DNA of 64,000 bases from Dactylis glomerata (lineage: Eukaryota; Streptophyta; Magnoliopsida; Poales; Poaceae), in assembly GCA_007115705.1 (NCBI GenBank), contig QXEO01001034.1:434001-498000 (forward strand). The letters run 5' to 3'. Below are positions 22,368 to 31,775 of this stretch, in pieces (position 1 is the stretch's first letter; each line of letters starts with the position of its first letter). Position numbers and translations under genes: made by a program. Under the pieces are notes generated by a model. The model saw only the letters and a program-made list of their open reading frames with translations, searched no databases and had not been told where the DNA came from.

Positions 22368-24274
22368 TCCCCCCGCAGTCGTAGCGGTAGCATCGTGAAT
22401 AACTGGAGCGTCGCGAACGGTCAGACTGGAGAGTAAACCAAAGTAGACCAGTGCGCTGACATCCCCCCCGCACTGGTAGCGGGAACGTCGTGGACGGTGT
22501 CACGCCGCAGAAGCTTGGACTGTAGAGAATGCTGGTGAGGAGCTCAGGCGAGGTGGTAGCCCTTGTGCCGATTTCGAGGAAGCCGAAAGCGGTGAGTGCT
22601 GCAACCTTGGTCGAGGTACCGTGCAAGGGGTCGCCGTGGTCGATGTCGTGGTCGGGTGCCGATGTCGAGGTAGCCGCAGATGAAACCGCAGGCACGTAGG
22701 GCACCGTAGAAGGACGGAGACGCATCGAGGCAGTCGTCGGGGAGAGCGATGCCGAAGTCGATGCAGTCCGAGCCGTCGAGGATGAGGTGCGGCCATGGCT
22801 TTACCAGAACCAGGCGCACATCGGGGACGAAGGCATACTCCGGTTGTGCCAAAACCGAGTACGCGAAGATGAACACGGGGACGAGGCGCTGCGACCGAGC
22901 TTGCCAGACTCAGGAACGCGTCGGGGACGAAGGCAAGCGCCGGTGTTGCCAGTACCAGGCGTGTGAAGAACGGGACCAGTAGAAACAACTTCACGCCATG
23001 TCAGAGAGGAGACTAGCAGAGAAGGCCTCCACGACAGTTGCGAGGCGCACAACGGCAAAGGGTGTCGATGCAGTCCGCGGTTGTCGGAGTAGACGAGCAG
23101 GTGTAGTCGAGAACGAGGCGATGACTCTGGCGATGAAGTCGTGCTGGACGTAGACGTAGAAGACGGCAAACCAGCGACGACCAAAAGTGGCCATGCTGGA
23201 TGCCTAGAAAGGCGAAGGGGTAGTCGGCGGGACCTGCGACGGCCAGGAGGGCCATGCAGGTTACCTGGGAAGATGCGGCGGCGGTACTCGAAGTAGGCGA
23301 GGAAGAACCCAGGGGCGCGACGAAGACCATGCGCGGACGGCGACAACCCGCGCCGAGGGAGGTGGCGCGGTGGAAGCCAGCGACGTCCTCGTGAGGTGAC
23401 GGCGATGACCGCGTGCAGCGACGCAACGGCCCGATGGGACGGCGCGGCTGCTGGGTGCGAGTCGGTGCAGCGGCGTGAGAACCACCAGCGACTTACATGC
23501 CGGAGAAGGCACGTTGGTAGCCGGCGGCGGGGACCAAAGGCGGCGACGCTACGGCCCGAAGGGGCGACGCAGCGGCAGCTCGATGCTCGAACGGTGGTAG
23601 GCGCGTGCTCGGGGACGTACTTGGCGGAGACGAGCGCTAGATCGATTGATCAGACCGACGGCGGCGCTGTTTGCCAAGTCCTTGACGACGGCACACAGAT
23701 CGGAACCCGTGGCGTCGTTGTCAGTGAAGTCCTTGGCGATGACGGCGATGACGGACCGGCGATGGAGACCACGCAGGCGCGGAGTTGGCAGTGACGTACC
23801 GAGGCGTCCCTCGGACAACGCGTCCGGCGTTGCCGCGCGGTTGGTGAAGGCGAGCCGGCCGGTGCGGAGTCGGCGCCAGCGAGACGACCGCGACAGCCTA
23901 TGGAGGTAGGCGCCGCAGCCGACCGAGGGACCGCGACAGCCAGCAAGAGCCGACCGAAGCGGCGACGGCGCCAGCGCGTCGGCCGCGATAGCCGGCGTAT
24001 GGGTGGCCGCCGGTGCGAGATCGACGCCGAGGTTGGAGTAGAGGCGCGTGTTGACGGCGGCGGTGGGCGACGCAATCCGATCTAAGATCGGTAAACCAAA
24101 AAGAAAACGCCGGTCAAGCGACCGGCGAGAAAAAGACGTAGGGCGGCCGATCAACCGATCGGTGGACGAACCCTAATACGGGCGGCGCGGCCCCCGGCGG
24201 AGATCATGGAGATCGACCTCCCCGGGGGTGGCGCGGTGCGGAAGCGGGGCGGCGGCTAGGTCAAGGATCTTGCC
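22368..24274 (-). other. GC-rich internal domain of the TRIM-like element
   Basis: Markedly more GC-rich than its surroundings. It contains overlapping ORFs of 130-200 codons on both strands with low-complexity Arg/Ser/Pro composition, which is expected from base composition alone. A phrase around cggggacgaaggca is repeated about 108 bases apart (near 22825 and 22930). No gag, pol or host gene is recognised. Confidence 0.6.
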
Positions 24275-24286
24275 GCTCTGATACCA
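24275..24286 (-). promoter_or_regulatory. Initiator-Met tRNA primer binding site
   Basis: TGGTATCAGAGC on the minus strand abuts the 5' LTR. Confidence 0.92.
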
Positions 24287-24472
24287 TGTAGAAGGGTAGA
24301 GGGAGAGAGGTATGGCGGAATATGATGGATGTATTATTGAGCCTCTCGGGCGAGTATATATAGACGTACAACGGACCGACTTGAAGTACAAGACAAGGCA
24401 TAGACATGGAGTACAAGACACGTATCCTATCTCTATCCTAATCTAGTCGTGTACAACATGTATACTCTAACA
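24287..24472 (-). repeat. 5' LTR of the TRIM-like element
   Basis: 186 bp, six differences from 22182-22367, followed by the TSD atcac (24473-24477). Confidence 0.93.
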
Positions 24473-26289
24473 ATCACCTGTCGATGAGAGGGTCGGAGCC
24501 GGGAGTTTAAATGGGGGAAATCTGCCCTTCGTATGCCTCCATAAATTTCCGTTTCTATTGGAGATCGTGGGAGAGAGGAAGAGAGTAGGCCGTCGCAAAA
24601 TTAATGGCGCCGAGGTAGTGCGAGGCTTGATGGTGAAGAGGGGGCACGATCCGTTCGGTCGCCAGATTTATTGGGCGTGTGTGGATATTAATGGAGAAGA
24701 CAAACATTCGTGGGCTGGTTCATCACATGGGCTGAAGCAGCGCGATGGGTTGCTCCATTTCTTTTGTAAACATAAATTGGGTGCTTCCGGTCAGAATCAA
24801 CAATACGAAAGTGAAACAGAAAAATGGGACCGACGAATGAGATAAAGCTGACATGGCATTTGCTGATGTGGATAGGCTGCATGTTAAGAGAATTCACTTA
24901 GTGGGTTGCTCCAATATAGATATTATAGATTATAGATTTAGTGTGCCTGCACTTATACTTTCATTAAGTTACATTTCAAAGTTCAGTTTTGTTCTGCTAG
25001 GATAAAAATATGACCAGCTCTCTATCGCAATTGGGTAATGTTAAATAAAGCTGATTCCTCGACATGTGAGAGACAACTTTTGCGGGCCAATCAATCGAGC
25101 AGTTTTGGGTCTTTTCCTTTTTATTTTCCTTTTCCTTTTGCTTTTGCCTTTCCTTTTCCTTTACCTTTATCATAGCGTGGATTCTTTACTTGATTTAGCA
25201 GGTTTGGTCTTTTTTAAGTAGCGGGTGTATAAATCACGTCGCATTGTCATCCGGCAGTGGAAGTCTAATTATTCTCAAACGCAACTCTCTTCTCTCGCTC
25301 CAGTTCAGTTTTGCTGGTCTTCTGCTAGCTTCAGCCGGTGGATAATCGTTCTCCTGACGTTGATTTGTCTCTTGTCCGACCATTCGTGCGATGTAAGCTC
25401 TACTTCTCCATTTACCTTGTACTACATACTACCAAGCCCTTGGCAATGCAAGAACATCATCTTTCATGTATAAAAAATGTTGCAAATATATTTTTTGATT
25501 AATGTGCAGTATTATGCAATAACTATCACATCGATGGGGAACATCTTTAATTAATGAACTACTAATATGGTGTCATTTGCAAATAAACACCATAATACTG
25601 TCTGTATGTTTTGTTCCATCGGTGACATTGCAACAGTGCATACAAATAAAGTATAGGTATGTTCCTAGACGATAGGTTGCATATTGCATTACTATGTAGC
25701 AGAATTTTGAGTAAGTGAGACATGTATACCTTTTTTTACGAAATGGAGGGTCTGACCCTCGCCTCTGCATCAAAATGATGCACATTCTTTTTCATTAAAT
25801 TTATTCACTGAAGCCTTACAAGGAGAGTACAAAGATCTACCCAAAGCCACCACACTCGCGACAGCTGTCGCAACACCTATAACTTGACAAAGGGGGTAGA
25901 CATGTCGGGGACCCGAACCAACGCACATCATCTAAAAACTAGAGGTCTCACCAAGCCGCCCAACAACGAACCGGGAGTACCAACTAGCCCGATAAACCTT
26001 CGGTATGCACCACTGCACACATTCCAGAAATCGCTGCCGCCATCAACCGCAGACCATCTTCAAGACAGGGATCTTGGCATTGACCTTGGCAGGACAGCCA
26101 TCGATGCTACCACGGCACCAGATAGCTCCACCACCCATCAAGTCATGTCAGGCATAGAGACCTCGCTGAACCACGCCGCAGATACTCGCTGTTGTTGACG
26201 AGGTAGACGCACACTGCTCCACCTCTTGCGGGCTCCATCTAGCTGCTGCTCCTAAGACAACCCCCACTCGTGGAAGAGCGACGCCAAAA

Positions 26290-27220
26290 ATGCCGCCATC
26301 ATCCGATCCGGATACCCAGATCTAGGGTTTCCCCTAGAGCAGCACAAATGAGAAGACACGAACTGCAACGGTGATGCCTTCAACAAGGAAATGGCGTTTG
26401 AACGCCTCCATCGCCCGCCTTGACCAGAGTCAGAGCCCTGTTTTCACCGGCAGCTACGCCTCTCCAACTTGTTGCTGGTACAAGTTGTGGGATCCAAAGA
26501 TCCACAGCCAGCCTGCCAACCACCTCCGACGGAGGAGGAGGCCGCCACCACCCTGTCTGGTGTCGTTGCCCCAGGGTTCCTCGTGTTGCAGGTCATGCAC
26601 AGGAGCACCACCATGCTACGTCGTGGACGAGATGTACCGGACGTGCAGATCAAAGCCCATCCGAGCCTGAAAGCCCCGATCGGATCCGCCCGCGCCGTCG
26701 CTTCCACACCGCCTGCCACAAACCGTCCTTACATACTAGACACCGACACTACCATGTTGCCAAACAGTACCACTGCCATGCGTTCAATCACACACGCATG
26801 GATGTTCGCCACCGAGACCCCTTGACATCATGCCACCGAGTCTCGCCATTCGATATAGCTTCAAGCCTCTAGAAGATTTTCCGTGCATAGTACCTGCCAA
26901 ACCAGCCATGCCTAATCGTAGCACCTGTCTACCAAGCATGACTTGACATCTCTGACAAAGACTCTTTGCAAGATTAAGCCGCTACACCTTCTACCGCTTC
27001 GACCAGTAGTTGCTCCAAAACAATGCCTCCGGGAGGGACAAGAGCACCAAGTGTCATCATCGTCCAAACTGAGATACCTAGATCTAGGGTCTCCCTGAGA
27101 CCATCCAAAGAGAAGAGTGAGAGATGCATTGATGAGACCTTTTACAAGGTAACAACACACAAGATGTCGCCATCACCCGCCTTGACTGGAGTGGGCTTTG
27201 TTATCACCGGCGGTTAGGCA
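26290..27220 (+). repeat. Diverged tandem duplication, period about 765 bp
   Basis: The order gatctagggt, then ccgccttga, then tttcaccggc or tatcaccggc occurs from about 26310 and again from about 27077. This indicates an old internal duplication within the unclassified repeat. Confidence 0.5.
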
Positions 27221-27769
27221 TTCCCACCAACTAGACCATGATGCAGCCGCTAAGAGATCCCGACGCACACGCCGTCCACTTTCCTGCCAACTGGAGAACA
27301 TAAATCTGCCCACCAAGGTACACACCACCACCACACCATCTTCCACATCATAGCCGATGAGGACACGCCATGGTGCCCTGCGTCCACGCCATGCCCAGGT
27401 CCAAGGCTGCCATCCCGTGCCACCAGCCTGCGTGCAAGGGGACGAGGAAGTCCCACCAATGTTTTTCCTGGCTAGGCTTTTCTCGGCGGCGCCTTCTAGC
27501 AGCAACGGAGGAGGGTGAGGAGAGGTGTGGGGGGAATGGTGTTGGAGGCGGAATGTTAGGGTTTCCTCTTTGTCGACACACGAGGCCAACACGACAGGAA
27601 GGGTTGATGAAAATAACCAATGATGAAATAAATGAAAATAGACTCGGTTTGTTACATCGTCAGAACTGATGAAACATAGCATGGGTGAAAACAACAAACT
27701 TTACGAGTATTTTCCCAAGTGCTTATAGGCCCATTTGAATTTCCAGTATGATCTTTTGAATTGGAGGAC

Positions 27770-28195
27770 TCAAAAAGTAACTTTGCAAAGATGTAGGAAA
27801 AATCATGTGCAATGGGCCTCACATTGTACATGGGAGCAAAAACTAATCATTAGCGATGTGGTCGACAATATCAGACCTCGCCCACCCTGTTATCCTTGGC
27901 AGCTCTTTTGGATCTCTAGATTGTCCCTACAATCCTCAGATCACTCTAGATTAAGAATGATTAACATAGAGGTTCTTTAGAGATGAGCTTCCGAAAAAGA
28001 AATTGCAAAGCCCGAGGCCATGATGTCACATAAAGAGAGGGTTAGAGTTTTGTGAGCTACACTAGCATATACAATGCTTATGCAAATCGCATATGGACAT
28101 AGGAAACATCATGTGCAATGTGCCCCAAATCGGACATGGATGCAAAAAAAACTAATCATTTGTGACATGGTCGACCATATCAGACATGGGAGTTA
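27770..28195 (+). repeat. Diverged direct duplication, about 300 bp apart
   Basis: The phrases catgtgcaatg, actaatcatt, catggtcgac or gtggtcgac, and atatcagac occur in this order at about 27800-27885 and again at about 28100-28190. Confidence 0.6.
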
Positions 28196-28948
28196 GTGAC
28201 CGGAGTGTGCTATTTGGTCCACATCGAATAAGGTGTTTTTCTGCTTAGAACCCATAGGCCTCCTCTGGTGGCTGTGTGCAGTTTGTGTATGGCGCACAAT
28301 TTGTCCCAAACCATGTGTGATAGGTGGTAGCCATGCTTTGTACCTACTCATCTTAGGGGTAGGTTATTGTATTGCGTATGTTTGCCACTGTTACCACCCG
28401 GGAGATGCTAGGCATGTTCTAGAAGGACATGTGTTTTCCATCCATGTCTAGAAGGACTCTTCTTTCCCATGTTCTCCATTAGTCGGTGCCCACAAAGATA
28501 GGAGTGAGTAGACTTGCCTGGAATGCTGAAGAGAAAGTGGCACAAGGCCATGGCGGTGGAGGTGATGCTAGGTTATCGAATATTTTGCAACATTTTTGAC
28601 ATTAGGGGTTGCGGTAGGGTTCTTCTCTCATATCTTTGTTCCTTATGTTTATCCTTGTTATCGCGTGATCAGGTACTGGATGTTAACATGGCTGAAATGA
28701 AATGGTAAGACTCATCGGTTGATATCCATTAATAGTGGCGATGTATAAAATTCATCGGTTGAGTTCCTTTTATAATATGTTCTAGATGTGTATCATTTTT
28801 TGGTTAGTCCATCGTATACTTTTAATATATAATAGATGTCACGTGTAGAAAGAGTGCACTTTGTGTAATGCATGTTGTTGAATTAAATGATGTAGAACAT
28901 CACACCAGCACACAGAGTAGGAGTACACATATTCCATATACAGTATTA

Positions 28949-29051
28949 CTCCCTCCGACTCATATTACTCTTGGTTAATACGGATGTATCTACCACTAAA
29001 ATGTGTCAAGATACATCCGCATTAGCGAAGAGTATTATGGGTCGGAAGGAG
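28949..29051. mobile_element. Stowaway-type MITE upstream of the DUF4220 gene
   Basis: Inverted ends ctccctccgactcatattac and a complementary terminus ending tcggaaggag enclose a 103-bp palindromic element. It is flanked by TA (28947-28948 and 29052-29053), the Stowaway target. It lies 121 bases before the start codon at 29173, within the likely promoter or leader. Confidence 0.85.
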
Positions 29052-29172
29052 TATATGTTTTATCCCATAAAATCTAGATACATATAACGAGAATGAACTA
29101 TGAAACATTGATATTTAATCATTTTCATCGTCGTTTTTGTTGTTGTATTCCATTCCAGTGGATAGGTGATTA

Positions 29173-31161
29173 ATGGCAGGAGGAATAGATGTGTTTGTGG
29201 TGTTCTGGAAAGAATGGGGGATCCAAGCGCTAGTGCTGCTAAGCTTTGCACTGCAAGTCATTCTCCTCATCACGGCCGAGATCCGTCACCGCAAAGACTC
29301 CGGTATGCTAAGAGCCATCATTTGGTCAGCATACCTATTGGCCGACACGACGGCGATATACACTCTAGGCCACATGTCCGTGAATAGCAGCAAGTGGTTG
29401 GCTGAGCACCAGCTGATGGCTTTCTGGGCGCCATTCCTGCTGCTGCACCTTGGCGGCCAGGACAACATCACGGCCTACTCCATCGAAGACAACAGGCTGT
29501 GGCTGCGGCATCTCCAGACATTCGCGGTGCAGGTACTGGCAGCTTGCTATATCCTCTACGAGTCATCCATCATGGAACGCCGGACCTTGCTCCGTCCGGC
29601 TACCATCCTCATGTTTGTGGCAGGTGTTATCAAGTATGGGGAGAGAGTATGGGCGCTCCACTGCGCTAGCAGTAGTAACCTATCAGGCAAAAATTACCAG
29701 AGTTTTGGCAGGGTGCACATCAAATATTTCTTTCTCGGGTTTAGATCAGATGATGGCAGCCTAATGAATGTAGCTCACCAGCTATTAACAATCCCTTTAC
29801 ATTTGTTGAAGGGTCCGTTGCCTGTTATAGCACTGGACAGGAGTACCTTGGAAAATTATAGTTGGGGAAAAATGTACCGGGTGGCCGAGTTGCAGCTCTC
29901 TCTTATGTACGAGGTCTTCTACACCAAGGCCCCGGTGGTCCACACTTGGTACGGGTACTGCATACGTGTCATCTCGCCGATGGCCACTATGGCTGCGCTA
30001 CTAATGTTCCATCAATTCAGTGAGAAGCGTGGTTACGGTTACAACAGAGTAGATGTCGGTGCCACCTATGTTTTGCTTGCTGGCGCCGTCGTCCTGGAGA
30101 TCATTTCACTGCTGCGATCCATGTTCTCCAGCTGGGCTGAGTCGGAGCTCACAATATATTTTCACAACAGAGTAGGTGCCAACTTTTCTGGCTGCATTTA
30201 CATATTACTTTTGATTGCGGTAGCCTATCCGCGCAACCTCGTGAGACATGCAATGCAGAAGGCAGGAATGCCAATAAGGTATTGGTCGGGCTCCATGGGG
30301 CAACACAACTTCATCCACCTGTGCACCCAGAGCAGGGACAGTCGAAGTAGCAAAGTGGCAAGATGGATGGGACGTGAGGACTGGTGGAATACACTGGTCT
30401 ACACAACGTCCACGCCCGTGCCGGCAAATTTCAGCAAGCTTCTTGAGAAACAACTGCTCCTAAGTGTGGGTGTCAACAACGACAGCCCGGATCACATCAA
30501 CAACTCACGGGGCCGGGCAGTGCTGAAGAGGATGGGATGGCATGAGGAACTGGCCTGGAGTGTGGACATCAAATTGGAAGAGAGCATCCTCATGTGGCAC
30601 ATCGCCACTCATGTCTACCTCAGTTGTTACGAAGAGAAACACTCGAGCCGGCCAAATCTTGCTAAGGCGGTCCAAGTGATCTCCAACTACATTATGTTCC
30701 TGCTTGCCGCACGTCCCTACATGCTACCTGACAATGCTAGTCGCCAGAGGTATGTGGAATTGTGCAACAAGGTCATCAATGATCTCGAATATAACTCGGC
30801 TGAGCATCTTGTCAAGTTTATAAGGGAGAACGGGGAAAGGCTCAACACAACGAGCTCTCCGCCACACGCTGAAAGGATACCAGAAGGGGATGCTGAAAGG
30901 ATACCAGAAGAGGATTTAACATTCGACAGAGCCTCTCAGCTTGGCGCAAAGCTCATCGCCAAGGAGTTAGACGAAGCTGCTGACATGCTGGACCTCATCT
31001 CTCAAGTGTGGATGGAGATGTTGTGCTACGTGAGCTGTCGGTGCAGAGCAGAGTCCCATGCCAGACAGCTCAGCGATGGCGGAGAGATTGTGACCATCGT
31101 TGCTATTTTGATGGAATACATGAGAACGGATTTCTTCAAGAATATCCTCGACGGATTCTAG
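29173..31161 (+). CDS. DUF4220/DUF594 multi-pass membrane protein
   Basis: An intact single-exon frame of 662 codons from the first ATG. The N-terminal two thirds match the plant DUF4220 family. Hydrophobic segments lie at about residues 15-36, 46-66, 82-94, 117-131, 141-155, 264-280, 296-314 and 337-352. Family signatures are FWAPFLLLHLGGQDNITAYS (84-103), FVAGVIKYGERVWAL (148-162) and VLLAGAVVLEIISLLRSM (300-317). The C-terminus carries the DUF594 block: VWMEMLCYVSCRC (612-624), HARQLSDGGEIVTIV (629-643). Residues 566-581 contain a short duplication, AERIPEGD/AERIPEED. Length and domain order are those of full family members. The biochemical role is unknown; the family is expanded in grasses. 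A MITE sits just upstream. No frameshift or stop suggests decay. Confidence 0.93.
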   Translation: MAGGIDVFVVFWKEWGIQALVLLSFALQVILLITAEIRHRKDSGMLRAIIWSAYLLADTTAIYTLGHMSVNSSKWLAEHQLMAFWAPFLLLHLGGQDNITAYSIEDNRLWLRHLQTFAVQVLAACYILYESSIMERRTLLRPATILMFVAGVIKYGERVWALHCASSSNLSGKNYQSFGRVHIKYFFLGFRSDDGSLMNVAHQLLTIPLHLLKGPLPVIALDRSTLENYSWGKMYRVAELQLSLMYEVFYTKAPVVHTWYGYCIRVISPMATMAALLMFHQFSEKRGYGYNRVDVGATYVLLAGAVVLEIISLLRSMFSSWAESELTIYFHNRVGANFSGCIYILLLIAVAYPRNLVRHAMQKAGMPIRYWSGSMGQHNFIHLCTQSRDSRSSKVARWMGREDWWNTLVYTTSTPVPANFSKLLEKQLLLSVGVNNDSPDHINNSRGRAVLKRMGWHEELAWSVDIKLEESILMWHIATHVYLSCYEEKHSSRPNLAKAVQVISNYIMFLLAARPYMLPDNASRQRYVELCNKVINDLEYNSAEHLVKFIRENGERLNTTSSPPHAERIPEGDAERIPEEDLTFDRASQLGAKLIAKELDEAADMLDLISQVWMEMLCYVSCRCRAESHARQLSDGGEIVTIVAILMEYMRTDFFKNILDGF

Positions 31162-31331
31162 AATATATGGCAGTCACAAGATTTAGAAATTTGTATGCAT
31201 GTAGATGGCGCGTGCTAATTGCAACACGTCTGTTTCTCCAATGTGTTTTATTATGTTAAATCAACACAGACATCTACGCACTACTTTTAATTTGTTCAAT
31301 CTGATATTCTCCATTGCAGAACTATATTGTA
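31162..31331 (+). other. 3' flank of the DUF4220 gene
   Basis: AT-rich and probably contains the 3' UTR. I could not pick a reliable polyadenylation signal. Confidence 0.4.
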
Positions 31332-31361
31332 CTAGAACCTTAGGCGCGCCTTGCCGCGCCA
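31332..31361 (-). mobile_element. Helitron-type 3' terminus (second copy)
   Basis: Minus strand: stem GGCGCG/CGCGCC with a six-base loop, seven bases (TAAGGTT), CTAG, then T. The body would extend to the right. I did not find its TC start, so only this end is annotated. Confidence 0.5.
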
Positions 31362-31417
31362 TTTTCTAGATGTAAGACAATTTGGAACATTTAAGCAACA
31401 CCATCTTTAGACTCTTT

Positions 31418-31775
31418 AGACCAGCCACAATGTTGGTTCAGTTCAAAGTAAAATCTGTCAGATATAGGAATCGGTGCATATTTTGCTGTAGTGTGTAGAA
31501 TCGCTTCAAGAATCGATAGAGGGACCTACAACAAGTTAAACAATACAATCACTCTCCTGCATGTGCCTGCTTTTCACCTCACGAGCACAGCCATCCTACT
31601 TTTGCTCTGTGCTTGTTGCGATGTGTCAGGCTTACTTATCTTATTCATCGCTAGGAACCGAACCAACTTTGTGCTCCGCTTTTGTTGTCAGACCGATTGA
31701 ATCGATGCTCCACAGTGTGTAGAACCGGCTCAAACATGCCTTGGAATCGCTTTTTTCACACATTGTGGCTGGTCT
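31418..31775. mobile_element. MITE-like element with inverted ends AGACCAGCCACAATG
   Basis: agaccagccacaatg at 31418-31432 is repeated in inverse at 31761-31775 (cattgtggctggtct), about 360 bp end to end. No clear target duplication is visible, so the superfamily (Mutator or hAT type) is open. Confidence 0.55.

Larger units (their letters stand above)
22182..24472 (-). mobile_element. TRIM-like non-autonomous Copia-type element
   Basis: This is a 2291-bp element with two 186-bp LTRs (22182-22367 and 24287-24472) that differ at six positions (3.2 percent), and TSD ATCAC. On the minus strand the 5' LTR is followed directly by TGGTATCAGAGC, the initiator-Met tRNA primer site usual in Copia elements. 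A G-rich polypurine tract precedes the 3' LTR. LTRs read TGTTAGAG to TTCTACA on the minus strand. The internal 1.9 kb is GC-rich with ORFs on both strands, none recognised. It lies inside the Helitron-like element, so it is younger. Confidence 0.93.
20732..24936 (-). mobile_element. Helitron-like element, minus orientation
   Basis: On the minus strand the 3' end reads CCCGC-loop-GCGGG, then seven bases, then CTAG, followed by host T (20732-20735). The 5' end reads TCTATAATCTATAATATC (from 24936) preceded by host A, like other grass Helitron starts as I remember them. There is no target duplication, and removing the element leaves an A-T junction (20731 and 24937). Without the LTR element inside (22182-24472 plus TSD) it is about 1.9 kb, without Rep/helicase sequence, so it is non-autonomous. 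It contains a diverged tandem duplication (about 21828-21910 and 22069-22155). Confidence 0.65.
24937..28948. other. Intergenic sequence, unclassified repeats, no gene seen
   Basis: A pyrimidine-rich tract at about 25105-25170 (repeated cctttt) is followed by a repeat-like block beginning near 25733 (poly-T, then gaaatggagggtctgaccct). The block is C-rich on the plus strand and lacks long conserved frames. Frames in 25880-27700 run to 174 codons but look like chance in GC-rich sequence. Confidence 0.4.

Noticed and set aside
22500..24154. Overlapping ORFs of 130-200 codons on both strands
   Set aside because: GC-rich sequence in the TRIM internal region suppresses stop codons in all frames. 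The translations are low-complexity Arg/Ser/Pro and resemble no family.
25733..27700. LINE element
   Set aside because: A poly-T start and gene-like composition suggest a retroposed repeat, but no reverse transcriptase or endonuclease motif is visible on either strand.
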